A stretch of 64,000 nt of DNA from Cyclina sinensis (taxonomy: Eukaryota; Mollusca; Bivalvia; Venerida; Veneridae). Location of the stretch: the NCBI GenBank assembly GCA_012932295.1, contig JAAONU010000018.1, positions 614,206 to 678,205 of the forward strand, written 5' to 3'. Below are positions 22,457-33,989 of the stretch, piece after piece (the first letter of the stretch is position 1; each line of letters opens with the position of its first letter). The translations under genes were made by a program, and so were the position numbers. The notes below the pieces were generated by a model. It searched no databases. It had not been told where the DNA came from and saw nothing but the letters and a program-made list of their open reading frames with translations.

Positions 22457-24608
22457 AGATAGTTATAGATACTACTTACTGCAGAGCCTTTTAAAAGTTC
22501 AGACTGGTGACTTGTGTCAGGTCTGTATGATTGATGGAAGTACGCCCAAAGAAGCTATAATACTTATCTTAAGCTCTTATCCATATTTCGTTATGACGAC
22601 CGTCTATTTACAGACATTTTCAGATTCCTGCGTAATTATCTTTTCAATACACCGGAAGTTTGATAGACAAATTATGTCTGAGAGACATATTCAATATATT
22701 TTGCAAGATACAGCTTTTAAGCGATTTTTTTCCAAATACTGATTTGCAAAGTTATAAATAAGGTAACAATTCTCGGTTTTAGTTGCTTCTTTGATAAAAA
22801 TTGATAAAATTGAAATAATTGCCTTTGCATGCTCTATTGTACTTACAATTGATTTGGTTCTGGCAAAACCAATATAGACATGAAGTACAAGCGGGTCTAA
22901 TGACACGCGTGCTTGTATTGTCACTCGATTCATTTTTTTTCACGCTTTTTATCGACCAAGGGACGTTTACAAGTGGTTTCGAGCATTTCGTACTCATGGC
23001 TAATGAATGACGTATTTTCACTGGTCTTCGAAACATTTCCTTTCTTAATCTTAGCAAATTAAATTACTCGTTACGTTTTAACTCGAAGCTATGTTTAGAA
23101 TTTGGGAAATATGTCTATTCAAAATAACAACATCCCTGTTTTACATTAAAGACCGACCTTCACAATTGAAGAGTATTTATTTGTAATGCGGGATTTCACT
23201 GAACGTCGAGTTCCTTCACTTTGATCATTAATGTTCATAAAAACGAGTTATCGCCACGTTACATAATGTAGTTGTGTCGAATACAAGCTTACCTTATGCA
23301 GTTCCATGATTGTAAGTTTAATATATCTGTAAATTTAATCAAATTAGGGTTTTTACAATACGGTTTCATGTATATAAGTCTCTAGCCCGATCAAAAAAGG
23401 ACATTTTAGAAAGTAAGGAAATTAATCTGCTGGTTCTGTTATTGTGCATGATTATCAGTCTCTCGTTAATGTCAGTAATCAGTTTCACATGGGGAGAAGT
23501 GATTCCAAGTCCTAAATTTAAGGAGTTAATCCAGTCTTTTTTAAAAAGTTTATCATATAGTTCTCAAGTTTTATGGAATGTTTATAAATCAAATAATTTA
23601 ATAATTTAGTTGAACATTTACGTGATATATGCCTCTTTAGTTGATTTTGATCTTATAGTGTCTGTTTAACAATTCTTTCAGTACATGACTTTGAATGCTA
23701 TTTTGACGGTGACAGATGTCAATTCCACCTGTTTCTGTCAGAATATCTTTTATGCTGTTTAGCCATTTTGATTAAAATTGGGAACCTGTAACATATAATT
23801 ATATATCATTGTTGCTTATTTTTGTTTTGTTTTTCTGTTATAAGACTGATCCAAAAATTAATCATACTTATAATTACAACTGGTAACGACAAAATTCTGC
23901 ATACAGCTGACCTTCTGAAGCGGGAAATGTTCCTTAAAATTCAGAGTGGATTGTTTCAAGCATTTTACAATCTTCATATGATCATATCCTTGGATTTCAG
24001 ATGAGAACACAAAATGGGGCTACAGGGGTATAGCTCCAGTATATGGTCAACAGGTAATAGCTGGTTATAGACTTTTTGTAAGAAAAATCATTGCTGTTTT
24101 TGGCCTGTGAGTCAAATGTTTCTTGCATTTAAAAAGCTACTACATTTCGAGAAAAATTCATCTAAATAGTTGTATGATGTTACTACTTCAACAGGATTGT
24201 TTATTACAAACTATCATGTCATCGATAACGTTCAATTTTTGTGCTCATTGAAACCAGTTTGTTTTTGAGACGAGGTCAGGAGGGTCATACTGCTAATTTT
24301 GAGTCATTCCAAACTACCAATGTCGACCTTCTCTTTTGTTTTCCTTCTACTGTTGTCCCGCCATGTTGAATGCTTTTACTTATGCTCACTTTGAAAGAGC
24401 TAATTTTCTTTTCCTGGTAAGAGTCCCTAGTTCAAGCTATTTTAATGTTTTCAGTATTTACTCGATATTTATCCAATATGTAGTTCAATATAATTCAATG
24501 TAAACACTTTAAAAACACTTATTATTCCAAGTTCTGACAAGATTATCAAGAGCTATTTATTATCGTGCATTCACTAACAAGTCGCGTGTACATTTTCTGT
24601 ATTTAATT
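22457..24608. other. Intergenic, nothing recognised
   Basis: AT-rich DNA. Open frames at 22512-22742, 22691-23057 and 23822-24004 show no domain and no repeat relation that I can see. Confidence 0.4.
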
Positions 24609-25840
24609 ATAGGCTGGTGTGCAATGTGTGCTTTGTATATGCTTAAAGAATTTTTAAAGTTCTAGTTTAATCCTGAAAGCGGGTGAAAGTTTTATTTCTA
24701 GATGCTCCCAGGCGGACACTGGTAAAAAAGCACAGTAAGTATGATAGAAACTTCGTTGAGAAGCATTGTTCATACAGCAAAAGCAAAGTCGATTGGCATT
24801 TAGATAATTCACTGCTTCAGTTTGCTTGCTTTTGCTTCGAATGCAGATTTTCGTAAAATAAATGCCTCAAACGGAAATGCTTCCACGCGGACTAAGATTC
24901 AGAAAAAATGAGCAAAATTTTGTTTTTAAATCAAGAAATTATAGACATTTTTCTCAATAATGATTTTTCGTGATGTTGGTAATTTAAGTCAACATTCAAT
25001 TGTTTCTTTGACGCAGACTCGAGCTTCCAATATTCAAAGCATGTTTAAAGATACACTGCCAGAAGAAGTTTTGGAACAATTTTGAATAACAAACAACTTA
25101 ATATTATTATCACGTGACTTTCTTGGGTTTTTTTTTCAGAAATAGCTCTTATTTGTGGAGCGTTTTTTGCTATATAAACGCGCATGGCAAAGCTGGTTAA
25201 TTCCTTGAAGCGCGATGGCTTAAATCGCACCAAAATAAGAGTAGTTCCTAATTCCAACATTTGTATTCATTTCACTAAACAATATTTGCTTGTTATACCC
25301 TCTTCTTAAATCGTAACTTTAGAAAAAGAAACTAAAGCGCCTTACTGATTTTCATAACTAGTAATTAGTTTATTCTTTATGGCGATTATGGCCAGTATTA
25401 AAACTTAATAAACTTTGATTTAAAAATACACATGTATTATATATAAGTTTGTAGACTCAAATAAGTATTTTTAAGAAACATATTTAACGACAACATTTTA
25501 CTCATATAAAGACAGTTGACTTCTGAATCCGCGTGGGAGCATTTCTGAAACCGAAGTAAACATGGGAGCAAGCGCGTTATTTAGGCATTTTTTTTGCGAA
25601 AATATGCATTCGATGCAAGAACAAGCCAAACTCAAGCAGTGAATTATCTAAACATCAATCGGCTTTGCTTTTGTTGTATGAACAATGCTTTACAACGAAG
25701 TTTCTATCATACTGACGGTGATTTTTTACTAGAGTCCGCCTAGAAGCATCCAGAAATAAAACTTTCACCCGTTTTCAGGCCTAAACTAGACTTTTATTCT
25801 TTAAAAATTCTTGAAGTATATACAAAGCACACAAGCCTAC
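24609..25840. mobile_element. 1.2-kb element with inverted arms of about 300 bp
   Basis: The left arm (about 24609-24903) and right arm (about 25521-25840) are reverse complements. Shared blocks include gtgtgctttgtatat, gggtgaaagttttatttct, cttcgttg and gcaaaagcaaag / ctttgcttttg. The arms differ by an indel of about 30 bp near the inner end (aagtaaacatgggagcaagc on the right only). The 620-bp loop has no gene; the minus frame 25045-25260 lacks a domain. No target duplication is clear. A foldback or long-TIR MITE is the likely reading. Confidence 0.78.
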
Positions 25841-26004
25841 CTTCGTTGCTAACATGAATTTTTGTAAATCTACAGATATCTTATCGAAAAAGACCATTTT
25901 ACATTTCAAGCGACGGGTTGTTGACAAAAACACGGTCCGTAGTGGGAGCAAAGAACAGGTGCGCGATGACGTAGTATCCCACTTTTGATAATTAAATATA
26001 TTAT

Positions 26005-27400
26005 ATCAAATAGAAACTTTATCACTGTTCATTCTGTAACATTCAAATGTTAACATTATAAACGTATGCCTACTGAACTGAAGTGAACAAAATAATGACA
26101 ACAAAAAGAGAAAAATGAAACAGAAGATTTTCAGCGTGGGTGGATTTGATTTATAATTAAAACTATATAAGAAGTACTAATAGTGTTAAAAGTAAAGTAG
26201 ATCTGTTACAGCAAAGAAAGAATTATGTGACAGATATTGACTAAAATTTTGTGGTCGGAGATAAAACAGAATTTCTAACTAATAAAGACTGCAATCTAAA
26301 CACAAACTATCAAAAGAAAGAGAAAATCATTAGCGGTTAACTAATATTGCACACAAAATTAGCTCCAAAACAAAATCGCTTAACCAGCAGCTTTTCTATC
26401 AGACCATGCTGACGGAATACAATGAAATGGTTATTTATGCTAACATGGCATCATTAAGTGTCATTGATATCACAGAAAATAAAAGTCATAACTTGTTTTC
26501 AGTCTTAAAAGCATTGAAACGCAAGGAGAAATACATTTTATTTAGAACAGTTGTTAAAATAGGCCTTCGGAAAACAGGTTAATGTCATTGACTGAATTAC
26601 GTAATATGCGGTGTGGATTTGTGCAGTATAAACCACCACAACATAACTGAAAGCATTGCCACACCCAGATGCACAACTGATGACGAAATGAGAGAAAAAA
26701 ACTCGTATTTACGTTCGTTCACATGGTTAGTTTGTTGCCATTGTTTTTCCGGAAAGATTATGTATGAAAATGAGCATATTGTCTTGAAAACTTAGAAAAA
26801 AGTCAAAGAACTATATTTTAAAAAATCAGTTTTCACCGTACAATGTGTATCCTTAGAAAAAAAAGCGTTACAAATTCTCGTACACAAAAATGTACAAAGA
26901 GAGAAAAAATCTACTCCTTCTATGTAATGTTGAATACGGCAAAAGTATTTTTTCATGATTCAAATATTTGATGAAGTCAAATATTAAATTGAACACTAAA
27001 GTGGATGGTACTTTTTTATTTATTCAACCCTTACAGGAGCACAACGTCTTTGTTACATTTCTGCACAGCATTGTCACTGTCATTTGTCAAAGACAAAAGT
27101 CTGATCCTGTGTAAGAAAAACAATAATCTGATATGCATGCTAAATTTAATTATAAACAACTCTCGCTATCAGTTTACTGCTAAGACAATTTATGAAAACT
27201 TAAGAGTTTTGCATTCATCCATTTTTCATCTTTGATACAGACTTCTGGACAACATTGACGCAGATGTTAAACCTTCACTAGTAAATATCTACACACATTC
27301 AGTTGCATCTGTATTAAAGTACCGTTAGATCAGTAGTGATAATCAATTGTATGTATTGCTTTCAAAGTGGTAACTTTCAGTAAATTAACTTTAAATTAAA
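26005..27400 (+). repeat. Diverged duplication, copy A
   Basis: Matches 40555-42500 in the same orientation over most of its length. Shared strings include tgttacagcaaagaaaga, ttatttatgctaacatg, catcattaagtgtcattgat, gtggatttgtgcag and ctctcgctatcagtttactg. Divergence is roughly one base in four or five, with many small indels. Frames are not preserved between copies, so it does not look like a coding exon. It may be an old dispersed element or a segmental duplication. I do not recognise the sequence. Confidence 0.8.
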
Positions 27401-28039
27401 TCGATCACCTTTGCGCGCTTAAGGCAATTTGTCCCCTCGATAAACCGTTTAGCCATCACACTTCTAATACGGAGTAAATATTTGCAGTAGCATAAGTTTT
27501 CTCTTTGTTTCCTCGGCTTATATAGATTTAATCAAAATGCATTTAGTAAAACATTGAACTGAATTAAGTGAGAAATAGTAACAAAGATGAACAAAATATG
27601 TATTTTTATGCTTAGGTAATTTAGTTTTGTTGCCACCCAAAACAACAAGTTGGCTGCTTAGAAAAGCATCCAATGGGTTATGCCAAATTATTGAATTTTA
27701 CATATGATCAAATCTTTATGCAACATTCCTTACGATATTGATAGTTGTCCTTTTCCTTTAATATTTCAGTCTATGTTAGTAAATTTGTTAGTGTGTGAAC
27801 AAAGCATGTAATTTTTTAGAATATATAGTATTATCAGTGTTTACGAACACAGGATATAATGAATACACTATAAAAATAAAATCTTTGAGAACTCAAGACA
27901 AGGAAAGATCATATATTTTAGAAATAATTAAAGTATCGTAAATAGAGCTTAAAAGGGAACAGCATAACAATTTTATATTTTACAAGACTAACATTTCCAG
28001 CGTAACCACTGTATTTTGCATTTTTGTTGTCACATTTCA
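27401..28039. other. Intergenic, nothing recognised
   Basis: AT-rich spacer without repeats or frames worth noting. Confidence 0.4.
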
Positions 28040-28258
28040 ACAAGCCGGTATCCTGCAGGAGCAGTGGTAACGCACTGAACTGATATTCCAGGGGTCCTAT
28101 ATATTAGTGCTATACAATTGAGCATGCAAAAGAACCAGAGGCGTCATTGAAATGAGATGCTTTCTTGTCTTGCACTATACCCAACATCATAAAAAAGCTA
28201 ACCTCTCTATGGGACGTCGGTCAAATAATCAACACGTACCGACGAGAAATAAAATCAA
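28040..28258 (+). mobile_element. tRNA-headed SINE, family 1, copy 2
   Basis: Inverted relative of 5990-6294. The head contains agcagtggtaacgcactgaac, then gcatgcaaaagaaccagagg and gggacgtcggtcaaat follow. Box B is degenerate (ttccaggggtcc), and the copy is shorter in the middle than copy 1. Confidence 0.72.
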
Positions 28259-30179
28259 ATAGATAAAGGAATATACAGTTAATTGAGCAACGCTCCACAT
28301 CACCTGCTGACATTATATGCATTTTCTAAATTCTGCGAAATTGTTCAAATTGTTAAAGTTCTAAACATTCGTTTATATGAGGCTTCATTTAGAAATATCA
28401 AATCTAATGTTTATATCAAATGATTTTAGTGTGAAACATGTTTCTTCGGCAAAACAGTTGCGAAAATTCTAAAGTCTGAATTATAAGTTTGTTTTCTTTG
28501 TGCAGTAAATAGATTTCAATTTTATTTCTGTCGTTTTTAAAAATTATGCAAAATAATATGTTAATTACAATCAATTTCTCTGATGAATTTAAACACATCA
28601 TTTGCCTAAAAACACAAACATATATTTGCCACTCACATTGATACAATCAGATACATTGAATGTAGCTTCCTTAATCATATAATTGCACATTGTTAAAACT
28701 AGGGTCGCAAATAGGACCGCAAATAGGATCGCAGGGCCGCAGAATAAGGATGTCAGAAAATCTCTGGATCTAGACGCTCTGCTCCATATTCTTTTTCAAT
28801 AGACGCTCTGTCGCATTTTGAAAACTCGCCAGTATACTGGGTGATGCCGTAAGGGGCATAAACCAAAAACAAAAACATATGTAATTTACAACGCTTATGG
28901 GGTAAATGCTAGATAAGGTTTTTATCACTTGACTATTAAGGTATAAGTACAGATTATGATTCAAAACAAGCAGAATTGCTACAAAGGGTGAGAGGAAACA
29001 GTAAGAGATAAGGATGATATGAAGAAGAAAAAGGACTTTTATTACAGTCCATTCTAATGCAATGGAAATTCAAACAAATTACAAAATAAACACAAACATT
29101 AAAAGAAGAACTGAATACATAAAGAAGACATAATGACAGTTCTACCACATAAAAATATCAGAAGTTTTAATATGTGCAAGTAAATAAGGAAATCTAGAAA
29201 CAATGGTACTATATGTTCCTTCTCTTATTTAGCAAAGAATGCCATAGCATTGCCGTACTGTGCTTCTTTATGTTTGTAAGTGTTACAGTTTCTGTGTCGT
29301 TAACTTACACAACTAAGAGTGCAACTATGTTATATGTGTTAACGAGTATTAACTAACACAAACAATGTGATTCTATTTTATGTTACAACCAACTTAAGCT
29401 TGATGGCGCTAAATCAAGAAAAAAGGCTAGGTCACTCCTTATTTAAAAGTGACTAAATCCCAAGAAAGGTTTAAACATGTATAGAAACAATTTCAACCTT
29501 CAGCTAAACTGAATGCTTAAAAAAGTTTTGTGTAAAGTCAATATATATATTCAGCTCTATTTAATGTTTTATTTTCGCCATGGGTAATAAAACAGCCATA
29601 AAATGCTTCCTGTCTTTAAAAGCTTCAATTTAATTTCGTCTTTTTAGATTCACAAGACTACTTAACACACGTCATCCAGAAAAAAAGCTAATGTGTTAAA
29701 GACTGATTAGGGCAACTGTGGGGAATTTAGATATATAATCAAAGAGAAACTCACGGACAATTTCCTCACATTCTAGAATCATTCCAGAATCACTGCTTAA
29801 GTAAACAGAGGTTAAGTGTTTTTATTATGATGTTTCCTCCATTTGTACAGAGCACGGTGTTGTTATTTCAAAACAGATATGAGAGTTAGACTTGTATCGA
29901 GAGAACCACGTGAAATGAGAAAACATCTCATCAAATTTAAAGTACATTGTTTAAGTTGAACAAAGGCCATCTATTCAGAGTAACATAATCATCACTGAAT
30001 TGACAGACCTGACCTTTTTTTTTACTACTAAACATTTGTATTTTTATTGCAATATTTATTATGTTCATCTCGTTTTTTGTTATGGCACTACTTTATGTTT
30101 TTCTGTTGAAGTCTCTGACTGGTTCAAATTAAAACTGGTCAACGATTGTATTATTCTAGGGTTACTTGAAAGCCTTCCG
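28259..30179. other. Intergenic, nothing recognised
   Basis: Minus frames at 28416-28646, 28770-28964 and 28954-29148 lack domains. A short gggtcgcaaatagga-type duplication sits at about 28702-28735. Confidence 0.4.
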
Positions 30180-30360
30180 GCCATGAAATTTCGTTACAGA
30201 AAGATGCAAATAGACAACCCAGAGCATGATTCCAACAGAAAACCAACGCGCCAGAATCGATTTTCTGACGCAGCTGCAAGAGGCTGTATTTACACAATTA
30301 TATGCCGGTATACACTAAACCATAACATACCCTCTCTTGGAAAAGTAATCAATAATGATA
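30180..30360 (-). mobile_element. SINE family 2, copy 1
   Basis: On the minus strand this matches 44838-45040. Shared strings include taattgt(g/a)taaatacaaccyct-like sequence, aatcgatwctttgg-like sequence and ctctgggttgt ... gcatctttct. The tRNA-like part is degenerate. The plus-strand open frame at 30000-30464 crosses it and is not a gene. Confidence 0.65.
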
Positions 30361-30469
30361 ACAGACGGTGTGGTCTATTTTTTCTATCTGAAATATTTAA
30401 AGATTTTGTCATTATTATTATTGTCAAGTCTAGGAGGGGTTATCCCGGTCGAGCACCCAACTAACAGAC

Positions 30470-30640
30470 ATGAAAAATGCAATACATCTTGAAAAAGACC
30501 ACAAAGAGCGGGATGCAAACAGGTCCTCCCGCATCGAAAACCAACTCTCTAGACCACTGAGCCAAAGAATCGATTCCCTGACGCAGTCGTTTTATACAGT
30601 CATAGGCTGGTGTACACTGGACCATATAAAAGGGGCTGGC
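30470..30640 (-). mobile_element. SINE family 2, copy 2
   Basis: The minus strand reads gaatcgattctttggctcag and tggtctagagagttggtttt, then a degenerate box B. It sits about 110 bases from copy 1 in the same orientation. The plus frame 30470-30691 is an artefact of the repeat. Confidence 0.6.
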
Positions 30641-31079
30641 CTCCAGATGACCAAAAAAAAAAAGTTTTCTTGTATTATAAATTTCTTTTGATATTCATGA
30701 CTAATACTTAAAAATTAACTAACTGACAAAAAATAAGTGAGATAATCACATTATAAATTGATTTTTTTCCTATCATAGTGCTATACCGTGACGCGACGGT
30801 ATAATTATATATTGTATAAGATTTAAAGTAAATAACTATAATTACACATGCAGCGATAGTGGTGACAGTAAAAGCTTTGGTAAAATTTTGTTAACATGAG
30901 GGTCCAGAGTTCAAATCAGGCTGAAGCGAACATATTTTTTTGTTCTATTTTGACTTTTGAAGTAAAATATCATGTTGTTATAATCTCACGGCATCTAGAT
31001 ATTTAATTTATGTAAAAAATATTTTTATATCGAATCTGGAGTACAGCCTCTTTAATATAAGAGAAGCAGTTATTTAAGT
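30641..31079. other. Intergenic, nothing recognised
   Basis: Spacer with a small palindrome accgtgacgcgacggt near 30785-30800. Confidence 0.4.
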
Positions 31080-32060
31080 AGGGTACGTAAGCACAAGTCG
31101 GACAATTTGTGTGACAATAATGTCACGTGACACAGACACAGGCAATTTGTGTTGAAGATATATACCTCTCGTGGCACCGTTTATTCAAGCAAGATTCGTG
31201 AACATGAGTCAGGCAATTTGTATAGAAGACAAATACTTCTCATGGACATACGACTATTACAGTAGGATACATTACAGTCGAGCAATTTGTGTAGAAAACA
31301 AATACGTAGAAAATATATACACTAGTCGAGTAATTTGTTTTGAAGACAAATACGTCACGTGGCACTAATTATTAAAAAAATACGTAAACACTAGTCGAGC
31401 AATTTGTGTTTAAAACAAATAAGTCAAGAAACACCGATTTTAAGTAGGATACATATACACTTGTCGGCAAATTCCTGTTGAAGACAAACACGTCATGTAG
31501 CACCGAGTTTTAAGAAGGGTGCATATCCACTTGTCGAGCAATTTGTGCTGAAGACAAATACGTCACATAACACGAATTTTTAAGTAGAATACATTCACAC
31601 TAGTCCAGCAATTTGTGTTGAAGACAAATATGTCCACGTAGCACCGATATTTTACGTAGGATACACATACACGAGTCGAGCAATTTGTAATGAAGTCAAA
31701 TACGTAACTTGGTACCAATTTCTAAAATAGGGTACGTGAACACTAGTCCGACAATTTGTGTTGAAGACAAATATCTCTCGTTTCACCGTTTTAAACAAGG
31801 CACATGGACGGAAGTCGGGCAATTTGTGTTGAAGACAACATGCCGCTCGAGACACCGATTACTAAAGTAGAATACATTTCTAGTCGAGCAATTTAATTAG
31901 TGTTGAAATAAATACGTCAGGTGACACCGATTATTATAGTATGATACAAATACACTAGTCAAGCAATTTGTGTCGAAGACAAATACGTTACGTGGCACCA
32001 ATAGTAAATGTAGGATACATATACAATAGTGGAACAATTTGTGTCTCACGACATAATTAT
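31080..32060. repeat. Tandem array of a unit of about 70 bp, some 13 copies
   Basis: The phrase tagtcgagcaatttgtgttg, then aagacaaatacgtcacgtgg, recurs about every 70 bp (for example near 31396, 31535, 31605, 31677, 31748, 31816 and 31961). Copies are diverged. Open frames here (31171-31368, 31652-31855) are by-products. Confidence 0.9.
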
Positions 32061-32084
32061 ACGACATCGTGTCACCGATTATTA

Positions 32085-32900
32085 AGATACGTAAACTTGC
32101 ATGGAAGAAAAGGTCAGGTGTAGCTTTTAGTATGCTATATTGTCCGTCGTCCATCAGTCGTGAACAATTGACTTCTAATTGCAATTAAACTTTACATAAA
32201 TATGGTCCTCTTTCAAAATGAACTTCCATGCCAAACTTTGGCTGCCAGAAAGACAAACTTTGAAAATCTTCTTTTCTGAAATCACAAGGCCTAGAGTTTA
32301 AATATTTGGTTGATAGTATCATCTAGTGCACATCTGCCAAAGTTATATAAATCATGGCTCTGGGGTCAGAATTAGCCCCAAAGCAGGAGTCACTTGATTT
32401 TACATAGACTTATACAGAAAAATTTAAAAGGTTTGGTGTGTATGATTGTCTAGTGGACATCTACCAAGTTTATACAAACCATTGCTCCTGGATCAAACTT
32501 GATCCCGCTCCAGGGGTCACTTGGTCTTACACAGAGGTTTATAGGTAAAACGATTTAAATTTTTTCTTGTCTGAAACCACAAAGCTTAGAGCATATGTGG
32601 TTTACAGCATCATGTAGTGGACCTCTACCAAAGCTTTATAAATTATGGCTCTCGGATTTGAATTTGCCTCACCCCAGGGGTCACTTGGTTTTACATTGAC
32701 TTGTATAGGAGAAATTTTATCTATTTGTATAATTCTGCCTGCAAACTTCATCTTTGACATTGGCTCACTTTGACATTGACCTATTTCTTTGTTTTAGAAA
32801 ACATGTCATCAAAAATTGTAACTTTATTTATAAGTCTGAAATACAGACTTCCAATTTCACTTTGGTTTATCTTGAACTGCTGATCCTTTCTTGATTTAAG
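32085..32900. repeat. Tandem-core element, unit of about 150 bp
   Basis: After tattgtccgtcgtccatcag, a unit recurs three to four times with phrases gtctagtggacatctaccaa, ataaatcatggctct and ccaggggtcacttggtttta. It belongs to the same architectural class as the arrays at 15.6 and 44.3 kb but has its own sequence. Confidence 0.7.
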
Positions 32901-32964
32901 AATATGTTTTGATATCTAATGTGGTATTTGAAACATCTCCCAAATGACATATGCCTTATATTGC

Positions 32965-33625
32965 CAGGGATGGGTACCATTATTTTTAAAAGTAATTAAT
33001 TAATTACAATTAAAATGGAAACTTCCCAATTACATTACAATTACAATTACATGAATTTTACATTGTAATTAATTAATTACAATTAAATTTGAAAAAATAA
33101 TTAATTACAATTAATTATTTTCTAGTTAAACTGCTTTAATATGAAAATAACATAGTTACAAAGCACACCAGATACAGAAAAATTTATTTTCACTTTGAAA
33201 ACATTAAATCAAACTCATCAGTCTGTTTTCTGAATAACACAAAGCATTACTCTCACCAAACACTTGCCAGTATATACCTTAGGCTATATCAATCATGACA
33301 ATACCCATTAAAAGCTACCTGTATTAAAATCATTGACAGGTGATTATCAATTATCACTTCTTGGAAGATTATCTATATCAGACAATACAGGTGAAAAAGT
33401 ATGCATTTTACCTAAATCAGATCAATGGTTAATGTGCACAGAATTCAGATTAATTGAATTTAATTGAATTTAATTGACAATTAAATGAAGAATTTCACAA
33501 AGTAATTAATTAATTACAATTAAAGTAATTGAGTTTTGGCTCAATTAAAAATTATTTTTAATTATATGATTTTTCATACTTAATTGTAATAAATTAAATT
33601 ATAATTGTAATTGTACCCATCCCTG
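32965..33625. mobile_element. hAT-like MITE, 661 bp
   Basis: The ends are inverted: cagggatgggtac at 32965-32977 and gtacccatccctg at 33613-33625. The interior is extremely AT-rich, built from attaattacaattaa-type palindromic motifs. CAGGGRTGGG-type termini are typical of hAT elements. The 8-bp flanks, tatattgc and tataagat, share only tata, so the target duplication is not preserved. The right end directly touches the 3' tail of LINE B. No transposase is encoded. Confidence 0.78.
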
Positions 33626-33785
33626 TATAAGATAAGATAAGATAAGAAATTGGTTTATTATAGTCACACTGTACATTTACAAGTTATTTTCAACAATTTA
33701 TATATACAATTTAGCGGTACCCGGCCCAGTGGGCCTATAAGTGTCTTTAACATTAATTCAAAATATATAAGACATTGGTTAATTG

Positions 33786-33789
<4 letters not shown>

Positions 33790-33852
<63 letters not shown>
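33790..33852. repeat. (TA)n microsatellite, about 31 units
   Basis: A pure TA run inside the 3' UTR of LINE B. It creates the false YIYIYI open frame at 33650-33853. Confidence 0.98.
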
Positions 33853-33853
<1 letters not shown>

Positions 33854-33989
33854 CGAGAAAGAAATCTGGTATAATGTATACTACATTTGGTAACAACAAA
33901 TTAGAGGATTTAAGTATACAGTTCAATAAGTAAGTTATGATTAGCAGCTGGAAACAAGATAATGATTTACCAATACATTCAAAAATGTC

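Noticed and set aside
30000..30464. 154-residue plus frame
   Set aside because: No domain is visible, it crosses a minus-strand SINE, and its composition is unremarkable.
33650..33853. Plus frame ending in a YIYIYI run
   Set aside because: It is a (TA)n microsatellite inside the LINE 3' UTR.
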